DNA of 64,000 nucleotides from CAMLFJ01 sp035524955 (GCA_035524955.1 DATLFG010000041.1:1-64000), one strand, 5' to 3'. Positions 32,252-40,920 are shown, numbered from the stretch's first letter. Notes: generated by a model from the letters alone, not told the origin. Made by a program: numbers and translations.

Positions 32252-33082
32252 ATGACCCACCGGACCCTGACGGTCGAGAAGCTCACGCCCCACATCGGCG
32301 CCGAGGTGCTCGGGGTGGATCTGTCGCGGCCGCTCGAGGAGCCCACGTTCAAGCAGGTCCACGATGCCCTCATCGAGAACCAGGTGATCTTCTTCCGCGA
32401 TCAGCGCATGACCCCGGACCAGCAGAAGGCCTTCGGCCGCCTCTTCGGGGAGCTGGCGGTGCACCCCGCCGCCCCCGGGCTCGTGGAGGGCCACCCCGAG
32501 ATCCTGGTGATCCACGCCGACGAGACATCCAGGCACGTGGCGGGCGAGAACTGGCACTCCGACGTCTCCTGCGACCCCGAACCGCCCATGGGCAGCATCC
32601 TCTACATGCACGAGCTGCCCCCCGTCGGCGGCGACACCCTCTTCGCCAGCATGTACGCGGCGTACGAGGCCCTCTCCGAGCCGATGAAGCGCCTGCTCGA
32701 GGGCATGACCGCGATCCACCGCGGCGAGCACGTCTACCGCGGCCGATACGGCGTGCAGGACGAGGGCAAGACCTTCCCGGAGGCCGAGCACCCGGTGATC
32801 CGCACGCATCCGGTCTCCGGTCGCCGGGGGCTCTTCGTCAACCGCACCTTCACCACGCGCATCCCGCAGCTCAGCCGCAACGAGAGCGCCGCGGTCCTGC
32901 GCATGCTCTACGAGCACATCGAGACACCGGAGTTTCAGTGCCGCTTCCGCTGGCGGGTCAACTCGGTGGCGTTCTGGGACAATCGCTGCGCCCAGCATCA
33001 CGCGATGTGGGACTACTTCCCGCAGCGGCGCCACGGCCACCGCGTGACCGTCAAGGGGGACCGGCCGTTCTACCGGCCGTGA
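32252..33082 (+). CDS. TauD/TfdA-family Fe(II)/2-oxoglutarate dioxygenase
   Basis: A 276-residue dioxygenase. The iron ligands are His102 and Asp104 in NWHSDVSC and His249 or His250 in RCAQHHAMWDYFP; the 2-oxoglutarate Arg lies in the HGHRVTV region (about 262-268). N-terminal GAEVLGVDLSRPL and FRDQRMTPDQQ are typical of TauD. These enzymes release sulfite from taurine or cleave aryloxyalkanoates. AGAGGAG precedes the ATG, two bases after the alanine dehydrogenase stop. A second member is at 47456-48385. Substrate unknown; pairing with alanine dehydrogenase could suit an amino-sulfonate route, which is inference. Confidence 0.9.
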   Translation: MTHRTLTVEKLTPHIGAEVLGVDLSRPLEEPTFKQVHDALIENQVIFFRDQRMTPDQQKAFGRLFGELAVHPAAPGLVEGHPEILVIHADETSRHVAGENWHSDVSCDPEPPMGSILYMHELPPVGGDTLFASMYAAYEALSEPMKRLLEGMTAIHRGEHVYRGRYGVQDEGKTFPEAEHPVIRTHPVSGRRGLFVNRTFTTRIPQLSRNESAAVLRMLYEHIETPEFQCRFRWRVNSVAFWDNRCAQHHAMWDYFPQRRHGHRVTVKGDRPFYRP

Positions 33083-33129
33083 CCGGGCGCGAGCCCACTC
33101 CGGATGTGCCCCCCAGAGGAGGTTTCGCC

Positions 33130-33570
33130 ATGACACAGATCCGATCTCGGCTGGGCTCGTGGGCCTCGTTGATCAGCCTCGTGGCCGCAGTCTCGGGCTG
33201 CGCCTCGGGTCCGGCGGCACAGCCCAGCGCCTACGTCTATCCCCAGAAGGGCCAGACGCAGGCCCAGCAGGTACGCGACACGAGCGAGTGCCAGGGCTGG
33301 GCCAAGCAGCAGACGGGCTTCGATCCGTTGACCGATAGCGCCAAGGGCGCGGGCGTGGGCGCGCTGGTCGGCGCAGTGGGCGGGGCCGCGGCCGGCGCGG
33401 CGATCGGCGCGGCGACGGGCAACGCGGGGACGGGCGCGGCCATCGGCGCGGCCGCCGGCGGCATCGGCGGGGCGGGGGTGGGGGGCACCTACAACTACAG
33501 CAAGTCCAAGGACGGCTACGATCGCGCCTTCTCCGCCTGCATGAGCGGCCGCGGCTACACCGTCCGCTGA
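33130..33570 (+). CDS. Glycine-zipper lipoprotein
   Basis: A 146-residue exported protein. The signal peptide ends in a lipobox (LVAAVSGC, Cys about 23). A middle charged region contains SECQGWAKQQTGFDP, followed by a long Gly/Ala glycine-zipper segment (about 72-122, for example GALVGAVGGAAAGAAIGAAT), and the C terminus is YDRAFSACMSGRGYTVR. The zipper usually packs in or against membranes in outer-membrane lipoproteins. The ribosome site is GAGGAGG. It stands alone between the TauD gene and a convergent PPOX gene. Role in envelope integrity is likely but unproved. Confidence 0.85.
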   Translation: MTQIRSRLGSWASLISLVAAVSGCASGPAAQPSAYVYPQKGQTQAQQVRDTSECQGWAKQQTGFDPLTDSAKGAGVGALVGAVGGAAAGAAIGAATGNAGTGAAIGAAAGGIGGAGVGGTYNYSKSKDGYDRAFSACMSGRGYTVR

Positions 33571-33588
33571 CGACTGCCGGCCGGCACG

Positions 33589-34014
33589 CTAGGCCGACCG
33601 GGGCGGCGCGTGCTCGAAGGGCAGCTTGACGTAGCGCGCCTTCTCGACCTCGATCACGAGCGCGACGCGGCCCGCGGGGTCGCGGAACGGGAACGGCTTG
33701 CCGGTGTACTTGTGCGACACCGGATCCATGATCGCGAGGTCGGGGTCGGGCCGGCGCTCGACGACCCGGCCGCGGATCTGAGCCTCCATGTAGGGATCGT
33801 GGAAGTCCACGATGGACAGGGCCACGCGGGGATCCCGGCGGGTATTGCGCGCCTTCAGCGAGCCTTCCCCGGTGCAGACCAGGATGCGGTCGCCGTCGCG
33901 CCCCACCCAGACCGGAACGCTCTGCGGGGAGCCGTCCGGCATCACGGTGGCGAGATGGGCGAAGTTGGCGCGGTCCAGTAGCTGCTTGATCTCCTGGGAC
34001 AGTGGCTGTGGCAT
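33589..34014 (-). CDS. PPOX-class (pyridoxamine 5'-phosphate oxidase-like) F420/FMN-binding protein
   Basis: About 141 residues from the ATG at 34014. FAHLATVMPDGSPQSVPVWV (about 18-37) and KARNTRRDPRVALSIVDFHDPY (55-76) are the flavin-fold motifs of the split-barrel PPOX family, in particular the TIGR03618-like F420-dependent group. A longer frame starts at 34080 but its extra residues are not family-like. It shares the strand with a MATE gene whose stop is 22 bases upstream. The cofactor (FMN or F420) is not decided by sequence alone. Confidence 0.82.
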   Translation of the reverse strand: MPQPLSQEIKQLLDRANFAHLATVMPDGSPQSVPVWVGRDGDRILVCTGEGSLKARNTRRDPRVALSIVDFHDPYMEAQIRGRVVERRPDPDLAIMDPVSHKYTGKPFPFRDPAGRVALVIEVEKARYVKLPFEHAPPRSA

Positions 34015-34036
34015 GGCGACCCCCCTCTTCCGCCCA

Positions 34037-35500
34037 TCATGCTCCTCTGTCACGCGGCCCGCGAGCCCGACGATCCTCACGCCGCAGCAGCCGGAGGTAG
34101 AAGGCGAGCAGGAGCAGCCCGGCCAGGGCGAGTCCCACCGCCTGCATCAACCACATGCCGGAGACGCCCAGCGGCGGCCCCCAGAGCCCGCGAAAGGCGA
34201 CGTGATAGCCACCGAGCAGGCCGACTCCCCAGAGCGTCAGCGCGTACACCACGGTGGGGGCGACCGCGCGCTTGTGCGCGCGGAGCACGAAGCCGACGCC
34301 GGTCTGCAGCGCGTCGAAGACGTGAAAGGCGGCCAGGTAGGGGATCAAGGTCAGGGCCACCGCCGCCACCGCCGCGTCGCTCGTGTAGACCTGCACGATG
34401 AGATCGCGCAGCGTCCACACCGCCAGCGCGAGCGACGCGGAGGCCAGCACCGCGATGCGGATCCCCGCGGCCGCGGTCCGCCGCGCCTGTGCCCCGTCTT
34501 CCGCGCCGATCGCGTGGGCGGTGAGGGTGGCGGTGGCGACCGCGAGCGAGAGCGGCACCATGAAGCACAGGGCCGCGAGGTTCGCCACGACCTGGTGCCC
34601 GCCCATCACGCTGGTGCCGAGCCGCGCGACGAGCAAGGTGATGAAGGTGAACGACGTCGCCTCGATCGCGTACGACAGGCCCATCGGGATGCCGAGACGG
34701 AGCAGCTCGCGCAGTGTGGGCCAGTGGGGTCCCGCCCCGCGGATCTCGAAGCCGCGATAGAACGAGTCGAGGCGCGTGTGCGCCCAGGCCCCGGCGAGGA
34801 GAGCCCAGAAGACGATGGCCGTCGCCAGTGCGCCGCCGACCGCGCCCAGTCGCGGCACTCCGAGCCCCCCGAAGATCAGGAGGGGGCTCAGGACGACCTT
34901 CAGCACGAGACCCGCGACCTGCATCCGCATCACGATCTGCGGGCGCGCCACCGCGATGTTCACCGCGCAGATCGCCCGGAACATCAGGGCGGCGGGCAGG
35001 GCGAGGCTGATGACCCGCAGATACCGCGTCACCAGCCCCTCCACCGCGGGCGGAGCGTGGAGCCACGCGAGCCACGGCCCGGGAAAGGCCAGGAACAGGC
35101 CGCCGCCGACGGAGAGCAGCAGCGCCAGCCACAGGCCCTGGACGTAGCTCACGCCGATGGCGGCGTGGCGCCCCCCGCCATGGTGCTGGGCGATGATGGG
35201 GTTGAGCGCGTTGATCGCGCCCAGGAGGCTCACGAAGACGCTCGAGTAGACGCCGGCTCCCAGGCCCATCGCGGCGAGGTCGGTGGCCGAGGCGTGCCCG
35301 GTGAGCACGGTGTCGACCACCGCGTAGAGCATGACCGCCACCTGGCCGACGAAGATCGGCCGCGCCTGGGAGAGGATGCCGCGCGCGATCGACGGAACGG
35401 CCGGGTGTGTCAGATCGCCTGCGCTGAGGTGGCGGACCGCAGGCGCGCTACTTCGTGCTGACAATGCGGTCCCGGAGCTCGGCGTACCGCTGCCGAGCAT
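34037..35500 (-). CDS. MATE-family multidrug/cation efflux protein
   Basis: An integral membrane protein of up to 487 residues with about twelve hydrophobic segments in two halves. The conserved first helix is ILSQARPIFVGQVAVMLYAV, followed by DTVLTGHASATDLAAMGLGA; the second half starts ELLRLGIPMGLSYAIEATSF. This is the MATE exporter fold (drug/H+ or Na+ antiport). The N-terminal 30 residues from ATG 35500 (MLGSGTPSSG and on) are low in hydrophobicity and overlap a gene remnant (35452-35665); a later non-ATG start is plausible. No regulator lies beside it. Confidence 0.82.
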   Translation of the reverse strand: MLGSGTPSSGTALSARSSAPAVRHLSAGDLTHPAVPSIARGILSQARPIFVGQVAVMLYAVVDTVLTGHASATDLAAMGLGAGVYSSVFVSLLGAINALNPIIAQHHGGGRHAAIGVSYVQGLWLALLLSVGGGLFLAFPGPWLAWLHAPPAVEGLVTRYLRVISLALPAALMFRAICAVNIAVARPQIVMRMQVAGLVLKVVLSPLLIFGGLGVPRLGAVGGALATAIVFWALLAGAWAHTRLDSFYRGFEIRGAGPHWPTLRELLRLGIPMGLSYAIEATSFTFITLLVARLGTSVMGGHQVVANLAALCFMVPLSLAVATATLTAHAIGAEDGAQARRTAAAGIRIAVLASASLALAVWTLRDLIVQVYTSDAAVAAVALTLIPYLAAFHVFDALQTGVGFVLRAHKRAVAPTVVYALTLWGVGLLGGYHVAFRGLWGPPLGVSGMWLMQAVGLALAGLLLLAFYLRLLRREDRRARGPRDRGA

Positions 35501-35665
35501 CTCCGTGGCCGTGGCGAGGTCGTCCCGCCCCCGGTGGCGTCGCGGCTCTTCCTCGGCGCTTCCATGCCGGCGCTCATGATGAGCTTCTGCTGGTCGGGGG
35601 TCAAGCTGCGGGAGCTTCCTCGGCGTCCTGCGATCGTGTGGATCTGCCCCGCCCGGGAGCGACCC
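35452..35665 (-). pseudogene. Remnant of an unidentified gene end
   Basis: One frame gives SLTPDQQKLIMSAGMEAPRK and another reads LATATEMLG and then RYAELRDRIVSTK with a stop at 35452. Joined by two frameshifts these read as one coherent protein end, with a Pro-Asp-Gln-Gln pattern that resembles the tail of TRAP-type DctP binding proteins; this is a weak match. The sequence overlaps the first codons given for the MATE gene. Confidence 0.3.
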
Positions 35666-35669
35666 GGCG

Positions 35670-36590
35670 CTACTTCTGCCGGCGGCGCGCGGCGCCCTGG
35701 CCCGTACCCGAGCACCCCGCACCGGCCCCGCCACCGACTCCACCGCCGCACCCCCGCCCCGTGAGCCCACTGCCGCTCTCGGTGATGAGACGCAGGGGAG
35801 ACTCGGCGAACGCCTGCCCAAGAGCCGTCGCCCATGGGGTGACCGGCATCTCGGCGCCTACGAACAGGGTGGCCTCGGCCGCGCTCCGTTCCCCTTCGCG
35901 CACCCAGAAGCCGTGGATGAGGTCATCGGACAGGGTCACGGGCAGGGACTCGCCCACGAGATCCGCAAACGTGCCCGCGATCTCGTCCGGCGTAAGGGGT
36001 CGAAGATGGCCGGCCGCCACGTCGTAGCGCTGACCGGCACGGACCACAACCGCGAGCCCCGGTGGCCCAGCCAGTGGCGTGACGTCGACCACGCCTCGCG
36101 TGACCGTGACGAGTGTGTTCGGCGCTCCACCCGGCGCAGGGGACGGGAGGATCTCGACCACCAGCACGGTCCCTCGGACCGCGGCGACCGCATTCGGCGT
36201 GTGGATCTCGAGTAGGTCGCCCGGGCGCATCCGGCTTCGGGCAACGCCAAGGGCAAGCTTGCCCTCGGACAGCCTCAGGATCTCGGTGCCCGCGCCCTCG
36301 GTGATCATCAACGTGGAGAGCTCGCGGACCGTGATCAACGCCTTGCCTCCCAGGAGCACCCGCATCAGCGAACGCTCGGCGGTGGCGATCCGGTCGCGCA
36401 CAAAGAGCGCGTCCTTGAAGCGGAGTGGCTGTGGATGAGCCAGGGACGGTCGAGCAACCGTGGCCCGGCCGGACAACGTGGTCACGATGCCCTGGGCGGT
36501 CTGCGCGGAGGCGACACCGGGCATCAGAGCCAGGAGGAACCCGGTCCACAACGTGAACGAGCGTGCGCCAGCCATCGTGGTCACGTCCAT
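35670..36590 (-). CDS. FecR-domain periplasmic protein
   Basis: A 306-residue protein with signal peptide (FTLWTGFLLALMPGVASAQT) and a FecR domain: FVRDRIATAERSLMRVLLGG, then ITVRELSTLMI and EGKLALGVAR, and IHTPNAVAAVRGTVLVVEI. In the family the domain is periplasmic and senses or scaffolds; stand-alone FecR proteins occur in many soil bacteria with capsule or adhesion functions. The C terminus is a Gly/Cys-rich low-complexity tail ending RRRQK. No sigma factor or TonB receptor is next to it, unlike true fecIR pairs. Confidence 0.85.
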   Translation of the reverse strand: MDVTTMAGARSFTLWTGFLLALMPGVASAQTAQGIVTTLSGRATVARPSLAHPQPLRFKDALFVRDRIATAERSLMRVLLGGKALITVRELSTLMITEGAGTEILRLSEGKLALGVARSRMRPGDLLEIHTPNAVAAVRGTVLVVEILPSPAPGGAPNTLVTVTRGVVDVTPLAGPPGLAVVVRAGQRYDVAAGHLRPLTPDEIAGTFADLVGESLPVTLSDDLIHGFWVREGERSAAEATLFVGAEMPVTPWATALGQAFAESPLRLITESGSGLTGRGCGGGVGGGAGAGCSGTGQGAARRRQK

Positions 36591-36733
36591 GCTTCACGCA
36601 AGGAGCCTGCCAGGCTGATCCGACCCAAGACTGTTGAAAGAATTGATTCGGTGGCCTACCCGGACGGCCGGCGTGGCTCGGGCGATGTCAGCCGCGCACC
36701 GCATCGTCCACGAGCAAACACTGTGCGATATCG

Positions 36734-37021
36734 ATGAGTGGGACGTCTTTGGCGGAGCGGTTGGCCTCGCTCCGGCCGTCCACGAAGCTCATGCTAATAT
36801 CCGGCGACGCGTCGAAGACCCCGACGATCCCGCGGGCCTTCAGCCTCTCGACGCCATCCACGCACGAGGACCTGGTCGCGAGCGTCCGCCAGGTACTCGA
36901 CGCCGATCCGGGAGCCGACGCTCCGGCCGACCGCAAGGAGAACCGCAACGCGTTCGACCAGCAGCTCGGCCGCGAGCTCACGGCGACCCGCACCGCGCGC
37001 GAGCGGTTCGGCACGCGCTGA
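36734..37021 (+). pseudogene. Response-regulator receiver-domain C-terminal fragment
   Basis: A frame of 95 residues starting MSGTSLAERLASLRPSTKLM with LISGDASK and the end LVASVRQVLDADPG. It resembles the second half of a receiver domain as found at the end of hybrid kinases (MSGxELAxRLxxLRPxxKVLxxSG, ending in a V-R-x-V-L-D helix). The phosphorylated Asp region is missing and the Lys/Pro (KPF) position is altered. The rest of the frame is charged and not family-like. It is probably a relic rather than an expressed gene. Confidence 0.5.
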
Positions 37022-37039
37022 GGCGCGTCGCCGGGGAAG

Positions 37040-37360
37040 CTACGCGGGCCGGATCCCGGTCACCCGCGTGAGGACACCGGGCACGAACTCGTGCGCGGCG
37101 ACGTCGCGGAAGCCGGCCCGCTCGAAGTAAGCCCGGCACTCCGCGACGGAGTGCGCGATGCCCGTGCTTCCCCACAGCGCCTCGGCCAGCCCCCAGAGGG
37201 CGGGATCCCGGGGCCCGTGCGCGCGGCGTCCAGCATCTCGCCGATCAGGTGCATCGCGCCGCCCCGCTCGAGCGCGGCGAAGGCCCTCCCGATGACCGCC
37301 CCGATGATCCCGCGGCTGTACTGCGGGAGGTTGCGGCCGCCTCGGTATCGGCGCCCCGCG
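37040..37360 (-). pseudogene. Frameshifted methyltransferase C-terminal fragment
   Basis: Two frames combine to a SAM-dependent O-methyltransferase-like tail: GGAMHLIGEMLDAARTG (about 37207-37260) and, after a shift near 37205, LWGLAEALWGSTGIAHSVAE and CRAYFERAGFRDVAAHEFVP, ending LTRVTGIRPA at 37040. The upstream methylase core is missing. The fragment lies in a region of several gene relics. Confidence 0.6.
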
Positions 37361-37372
37361 CCACCTGAGTGA

Positions 37373-37915
37373 AGAGCCCAACGGGCCGCGGCCCTCGTCG
37401 AGAGTGAAGGCTACTGCCGATGGACCCGCGTCGAGGAGATCTGCGCGTTCGCGAAGAAGCTCGGGTTCAGGAAGATCGGCATCGCGACCTGCATCAGCAT
37501 GGTGGACCTCGCCAGAACGCTGAGCGGCATCCTGGAATCCCACGGGTTCGAGGTCGCCTCGGTGGCGTGCAAGAACGGCGGGGTCCCCAAGGAGCAGCTG
37601 GGCCTCCGCGAGGATCAGAAGATCCGCCCCGGCCGGCACGAGTCCATGTGCAATCCGATCTCGCAAGCGGAGCTGCTCAATCGGGCGGGGTGTGAGCTCA
37701 ACATGGTGCTCGGCCTCTGTGTCGGCCACGACAGCCTCTTCTTCCCGCATTCCCAGGGCTTGGTCACGACCCTGGTCGCGAAGGATCGCGTGCTCGCCCA
37801 CAACCCGATCGGCGCCCTGCACCTGGCCGATTCCTACTTCCAGCGGCTGTGGGGACCCGCCCGGCCCGCGATCCCGCCCCGGCTGCCGGCGGAGAGACGC
37901 GGCAACACCCGATGA
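37373..37915 (+). pseudogene. DUF1847 protein missing its N terminus
   Basis: The frame opens after a stop at 37370-37372 and reads AAALVESEGYCRWTRVEEIC, then KLGFRKIGIATCISMVDLAR, KNGGVPKEQLGLRED, NPISQAELLNRAGCELNM and LGLCVGHDSLFF. This is most of a DUF1847 protein (a Cys-rich, putative metal-binding family). The N-terminal cysteine-rich part is absent and no start codon precedes the conserved region; the first ATG is at 37499. It may be a 5'-truncated relic, since it abuts the methyltransferase fragment. Its stop is next to that of the universal stress protein. Confidence 0.65.
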
Positions 37916-38421
37916 TCAGACCCTCTTGTACTTGACCGTCAGCACCGCGCACGGAGCCAGCCGCACCACTTTCTCGGCCACGCTCCCCAGCAGCACGTGC
38001 TGGAGCCCGGTACGGCCGTGAGTGCTCATGACAATGAGATCGGCATTGCGCTCCTGGGCGACGCGGACGATCGTGTCAGCCGGGTGCCCCACCGCGATCT
38101 CGACTCCGACGTGCCGTCGTGCCGGGCACTGGCGATCAGGTCCTGGAGCCGCGTCAGCGCGGCCTCACTGTCATCATCACGTACAACCGTCGGTTGCGCC
38201 AACGACCGGACGCCGAGACGCCCACCCGCGAGATCAACACCGTCCGATCCTGAACCCGGCACGCCGGTGACATAGTAGACCCCCGTCCCGGCGGTTGGTG
38301 GCAGCACGTGGAGTAGTGTCACGCTGGCGTGGTGCAGTGCCGCCTCTTCGAGCGCATAGCGTACGGCGTCGTTTCCCGGCTCTGAAAGGTCCGTCGGAAC
38401 GAGCACATGCTTGAATGCCAT
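37916..38421 (-). pseudogene. Universal stress protein, frameshifted
   Basis: From ATG 38421 the frame gives MAFKHVLVPTDLSEPGNDAV and VRDDDSEAALTRLQDLIASA. Near 38120 the frame changes, and the remaining part is VGHPADTIVRVAQERNADLI followed by MSTHGRTGLQHVLLGSVAEK and VVRLAPCAVLTVKYKRV. The two parts make a complete UspA-type protein, including the ATP-binding G-2x-G-9x-G-S motif (GRTGLQHVLLGS). One base indel separates them, so it may be a true mutation or a sequence error. Neighbouring genes are also decayed. Confidence 0.7.
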
Positions 38422-38558
38422 GATGGTTCCTCCCCTACCATTGCAACCGGGCTGCCAGCCGCAGACTCCGGTCAAGCCCGTGTGGTTTCAGGAGATCCCG
38501 ACGCTCCGCCCCGGAGGGGCGGGGCACGCCCGCCCCAGATGGGGCGGCCGCGCCCGCG

Positions 38559-40187
38559 TCAGCGCCGGACCACGTAGCCGACCGAGTCGCGGTCCCAGGT
38601 GGCCGCGGTGAGGCCGGCCTCGCGCAGGCGTGTCTTCTGCAGCTTGCCCGTCGGGGTCTTGGCCAGCTCGGTGGCCACGACCTCCACGAAGCGGGGCACC
38701 GCGAAGTACGGCATCCGGGGCGTGCACCAGTCGAGCAGCTCCGCCGGGTCGACCGTCGCACCCGCGGCCGGCACGACGTAGGCCTTCACCTCGTCCTCGC
38801 CGCCGGCTCCGGCCACCTTGATCCCGACCACCGCCGACTCGGCCACCGCCGGATGGGCATTGAGCACCTGCTCGACCTCGAAGCTCGAGATGTTTTCCCC
38901 ACGCCGGCGAATGCAGTCCTTGATCCGGTCCACGTAGTGCAGGCGGCCGAGGTCGTCGAAGCGGCCCGCGTCGCCGGTGTGGAACCAGAGGTTGCGCCAC
39001 GCCTCCACGGTCTTGTCGGCCATCCGGAAGTAGCCGGCCATGACGCAGCCGGGGACCTTCGGCCGCACCACGATCTCGCCGGTCTGGCCCGCGGGAAGGA
39101 GCGCGTCGGTGTCGGGATCGGCGATCGCGACGTCGAACCACTCGGCCAGCGGATACCCGGCGCAGCCCGGCACGAGGGCGTCGCCCGGGCGCGTGTACGC
39201 CACGATGTTGCACTCCGTCATGCCGAACCCCTGCATGAAGGGCACGCCGAAGCGGTGCTCGAACGCCGCGCCCCACTCCAGCGCGATGGGCACCGCCATC
39301 ATCAGGCGCAGACGGTGGTCGCGATCGCGGTCGGTCGGCGGCTGGCGGAAGATGAACTCGGGGATGACGCCGAGGCCATTGGTGATCGTGGCCTCGGCCG
39401 CGCGCACCTCCTCGAGCCAGCTCGTCGCCCGGAAGCGCTCGGTCACCACGACCTCCGCCCCGGCGATGAGACTGCCCATGAATTGCATGAGGAGGGCGTT
39501 CGCGTGGAAGAGGGGCATACAGACGAAGTAGCGATCGGTCGCGGTGAGAGTGGTGGCCTCCGCCAGCCCGAGGCCGGCGAGATAGCCGTGTCCATGGGGT
39601 ACGAGGACACCCTTCGACGGGCCGGTCGTTCCCGACGTGTACATGATCATCGCGACGTCACCGGGCGACGGAATCACGAGCGCCAAGGCGGCCGGCGCCC
39701 GGAGCGCGCGCAGCTCGGAGAACGTGAGGCGAGCGGCGTTACGCAGGCACGCCGGAGTCGGCGTGGCCGGATCGCCGACGATGACCATGGCCTCCGGGGC
39801 CACCGGGCCCGGCACGACATTGCGGAAGTTTGCGGCCAGGCGGTCCTCCAGGACGACGACGCGGGGCTCGGCGTTGTGAAGCTGGTGCTGGAGGAACGCG
39901 CCGCGCAGCCCGGTGTTGACCGGCACCCAGACCGCGCCGAGCTTCGCCGCGGCGAACAGCATCCCGATCGTCTCAGCCCGGTTGCCGACCAGGCCCAGGA
40001 CGCGATCGCCGGCCCGGACGCCGAGCGCGGCCAGCGATCCGGCCAGCGCGTCGGTCCAGGCGTCGAGTGACCGGAAGGTGAAGGCCTGGCCGTCCTCGAA
40101 GCGGACGAACGGTCGGTCACCCTGCTCGCTGGCCTGGCGGCGGAGCACGTGGACCAAGGTCCACTCGCGCCACGGCACCCGGGTCAT
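38559..40187 (-). CDS. AMP-binding acyl-CoA synthetase/ligase
   Basis: A 542-residue ATP-dependent acyl-CoA ligase (ANL superfamily). The P-loop MYTSGTTGPSKGV is at about residues 182-194, the A5 motif is MQGFGMTECNIVAY, the A7 motif is LWFHTGDAGRFD and the A10 Lys is in KTPTGKLQKTRL. It activates an organic acid to its CoA thioester. Motif spacing is typical of the CaiC/long-chain group. The gene is separated by 406 bases from the next minus-strand gene; that gap holds a candidate structured RNA on the same strand that ends about 50 bases before this start. Confidence 0.93.
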   Translation of the reverse strand: MTRVPWREWTLVHVLRRQASEQGDRPFVRFEDGQAFTFRSLDAWTDALAGSLAALGVRAGDRVLGLVGNRAETIGMLFAAAKLGAVWVPVNTGLRGAFLQHQLHNAEPRVVVLEDRLAANFRNVVPGPVAPEAMVIVGDPATPTPACLRNAARLTFSELRALRAPAALALVIPSPGDVAMIMYTSGTTGPSKGVLVPHGHGYLAGLGLAEATTLTATDRYFVCMPLFHANALLMQFMGSLIAGAEVVVTERFRATSWLEEVRAAEATITNGLGVIPEFIFRQPPTDRDRDHRLRLMMAVPIALEWGAAFEHRFGVPFMQGFGMTECNIVAYTRPGDALVPGCAGYPLAEWFDVAIADPDTDALLPAGQTGEIVVRPKVPGCVMAGYFRMADKTVEAWRNLWFHTGDAGRFDDLGRLHYVDRIKDCIRRRGENISSFEVEQVLNAHPAVAESAVVGIKVAGAGGEDEVKAYVVPAAGATVDPAELLDWCTPRMPYFAVPRFVEVVATELAKTPTGKLQKTRLREAGLTAATWDRDSVGYVVRR

Positions 40188-40234
40188 GCCGGGAGTCTAG
40201 GTGGACGGGAGCCCGGAGTCAAAAGGGCCGCCCC

Positions 40235-40490
40235 TCTCCGAGAAACGACGCCCGGTGTCACGGGGGCCACGCACCCGTGCACCGGGCGACTCTCTCATGC
40301 GGCAGCCTCGACTGCCGCGTCCCGGCATGCGCCGGGATCTATGGACTGCTGAGGCCTCTCAGTTGCCCCGGCACCGCCAGCGTCCTCGAGCCCAGCGATG
40401 CCCCGTCGGGTCGGGGGGAGTTCCCTCCATCGAGCCTCCCTGGTTGAGGTTCACGGCACCGAAGGAGATGCCTAGGCTCACCTCCCTCAC
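40235..40490 (-). ncRNA. Candidate structured non-coding RNA (unidentified), minus strand
   Basis: A chain of strong hairpins in a region without coding sequence (positions on the plus strand): GAGCCT/AGGCTC 40432-40437 with 40474-40479 enclosing GGCACC/GATGCC; CGATG/CATCG 40396-40400 with 40428-40432; GGAC/GTCC 40343-40346 with 40382-40385 enclosing CTGAG/CTCAG; TCCCGGC/GCCGGGA 40320-40337; GCGGCAG/CTGCCGC 40299-40318; CGCCCGGTG/CACCGGGCG 40249-40288 with an inner CACGGG/CCCGTG. In the innermost 40455-40472 stem one pair is C-A on the plus strand but G-U on the minus strand, which supports minus-strand RNA. The last hairpin is followed on the minus strand by TCGTTTCT, terminator-like. A promoter-like sequence precedes it. 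I do not recognise the family; SRP, RNase P, 6S, tmRNA and common riboswitch motifs were not found. Confidence 0.55.
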
Positions 40491-40496
40491 GCCCCT

Positions 40497-40525
40497 ACCT
40501 TAGCCGCCCGGTCGCCGGGCGACAA
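40497..40525 (-). promoter_or_regulatory. Candidate promoter for the structured RNA
   Basis: On the minus strand TTGTCG (40520-40525), 17 bases, TAAGGT (40497-40502). The spacer contains a palindrome (CGCCCGGTCGCCGGGCG). A transcript would start near 40490, directly before the hairpin chain. Confidence 0.4.
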
Positions 40526-40593
40526 TGAAGCGGTCACATCATTTCCATGAGGCGATCGGCTCCATGAAGCGATCGGCCGGGGCCGCCGCCGGA

Positions 40594-40920
40594 TCAGCCA
40601 CCCGGCGGACGGTATCCCGCTCCCTGGGCCAGGATCAGGGCGTCGAAGCCTTCATCGGGCGACATGAGGACGGTGGTCTTGAATTCCTTCACGGCCCCGC
40701 TCCCCGCGATCGCCATCGAGAACGCGGCGGCATTGATGTTGCTCGGGACGTCGAAAAGCACGAGCACGTCGTAGTCGCCGAACGTGTAGTACCAGGCGAG
40801 CACCTGGCCGCCCAGCTTCTCCACGACCGGCTTGAGCGCCTCCATCCGGTTCTCGGGTCGCTGGGCCAGCTTGTTCCAGGCGGTATTCGTGTAGGACGCC
40901 TGCACCATGTAAGTCGGCAT
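40594..40920 (-). CDS. GYD-domain protein
   Basis: A 108-residue small alpha/beta-barrel protein of the GYD family. Conserved parts are MPTYMVQASYTNTAWNKLAQ and LAWYYTFGDYDVLVLFDVPS, which contains the GDYD signature (about 67-70). The family has no firmly known function and may be related to ferredoxin-like dimeric barrels. It has a good ribosome site (GAGGACC) and stands alone on the minus strand. Confidence 0.87.
   Translation of the reverse strand: MPTYMVQASYTNTAWNKLAQRPENRMEALKPVVEKLGGQVLAWYYTFGDYDVLVLFDVPSNINAAAFSMAIAGSGAVKEFKTTVLMSPDEGFDALILAQGAGYRPPGG

Noticed and set aside
37370..37372. In-frame TGA upstream of the DUF1847 frame as a second selenocysteine codon
   Set aside because: The sequence before it has no resemblance to the DUF1847 N terminus and no hairpin follows at SECIS distance, so it is a plain stop in a truncated gene.
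38500..38558. GC-rich hairpins downstream of the acyl-CoA ligase as an intrinsic terminator
   Set aside because: Two CGCCCC/GGGGCG stems are visible but no T-tract follows on either strand, so termination cannot be supported.
40235..40490. SRP (4.5S), RNase P or known riboswitch in the structured region
   Set aside because: A stretch GTGAACCTCAACCAGG on the minus strand recalls the SRP S-domain but the essential GGAAGG/AGCAG loop is missing; the conserved cores of RNase P, tmRNA, TPP and cobalamin elements were not found.
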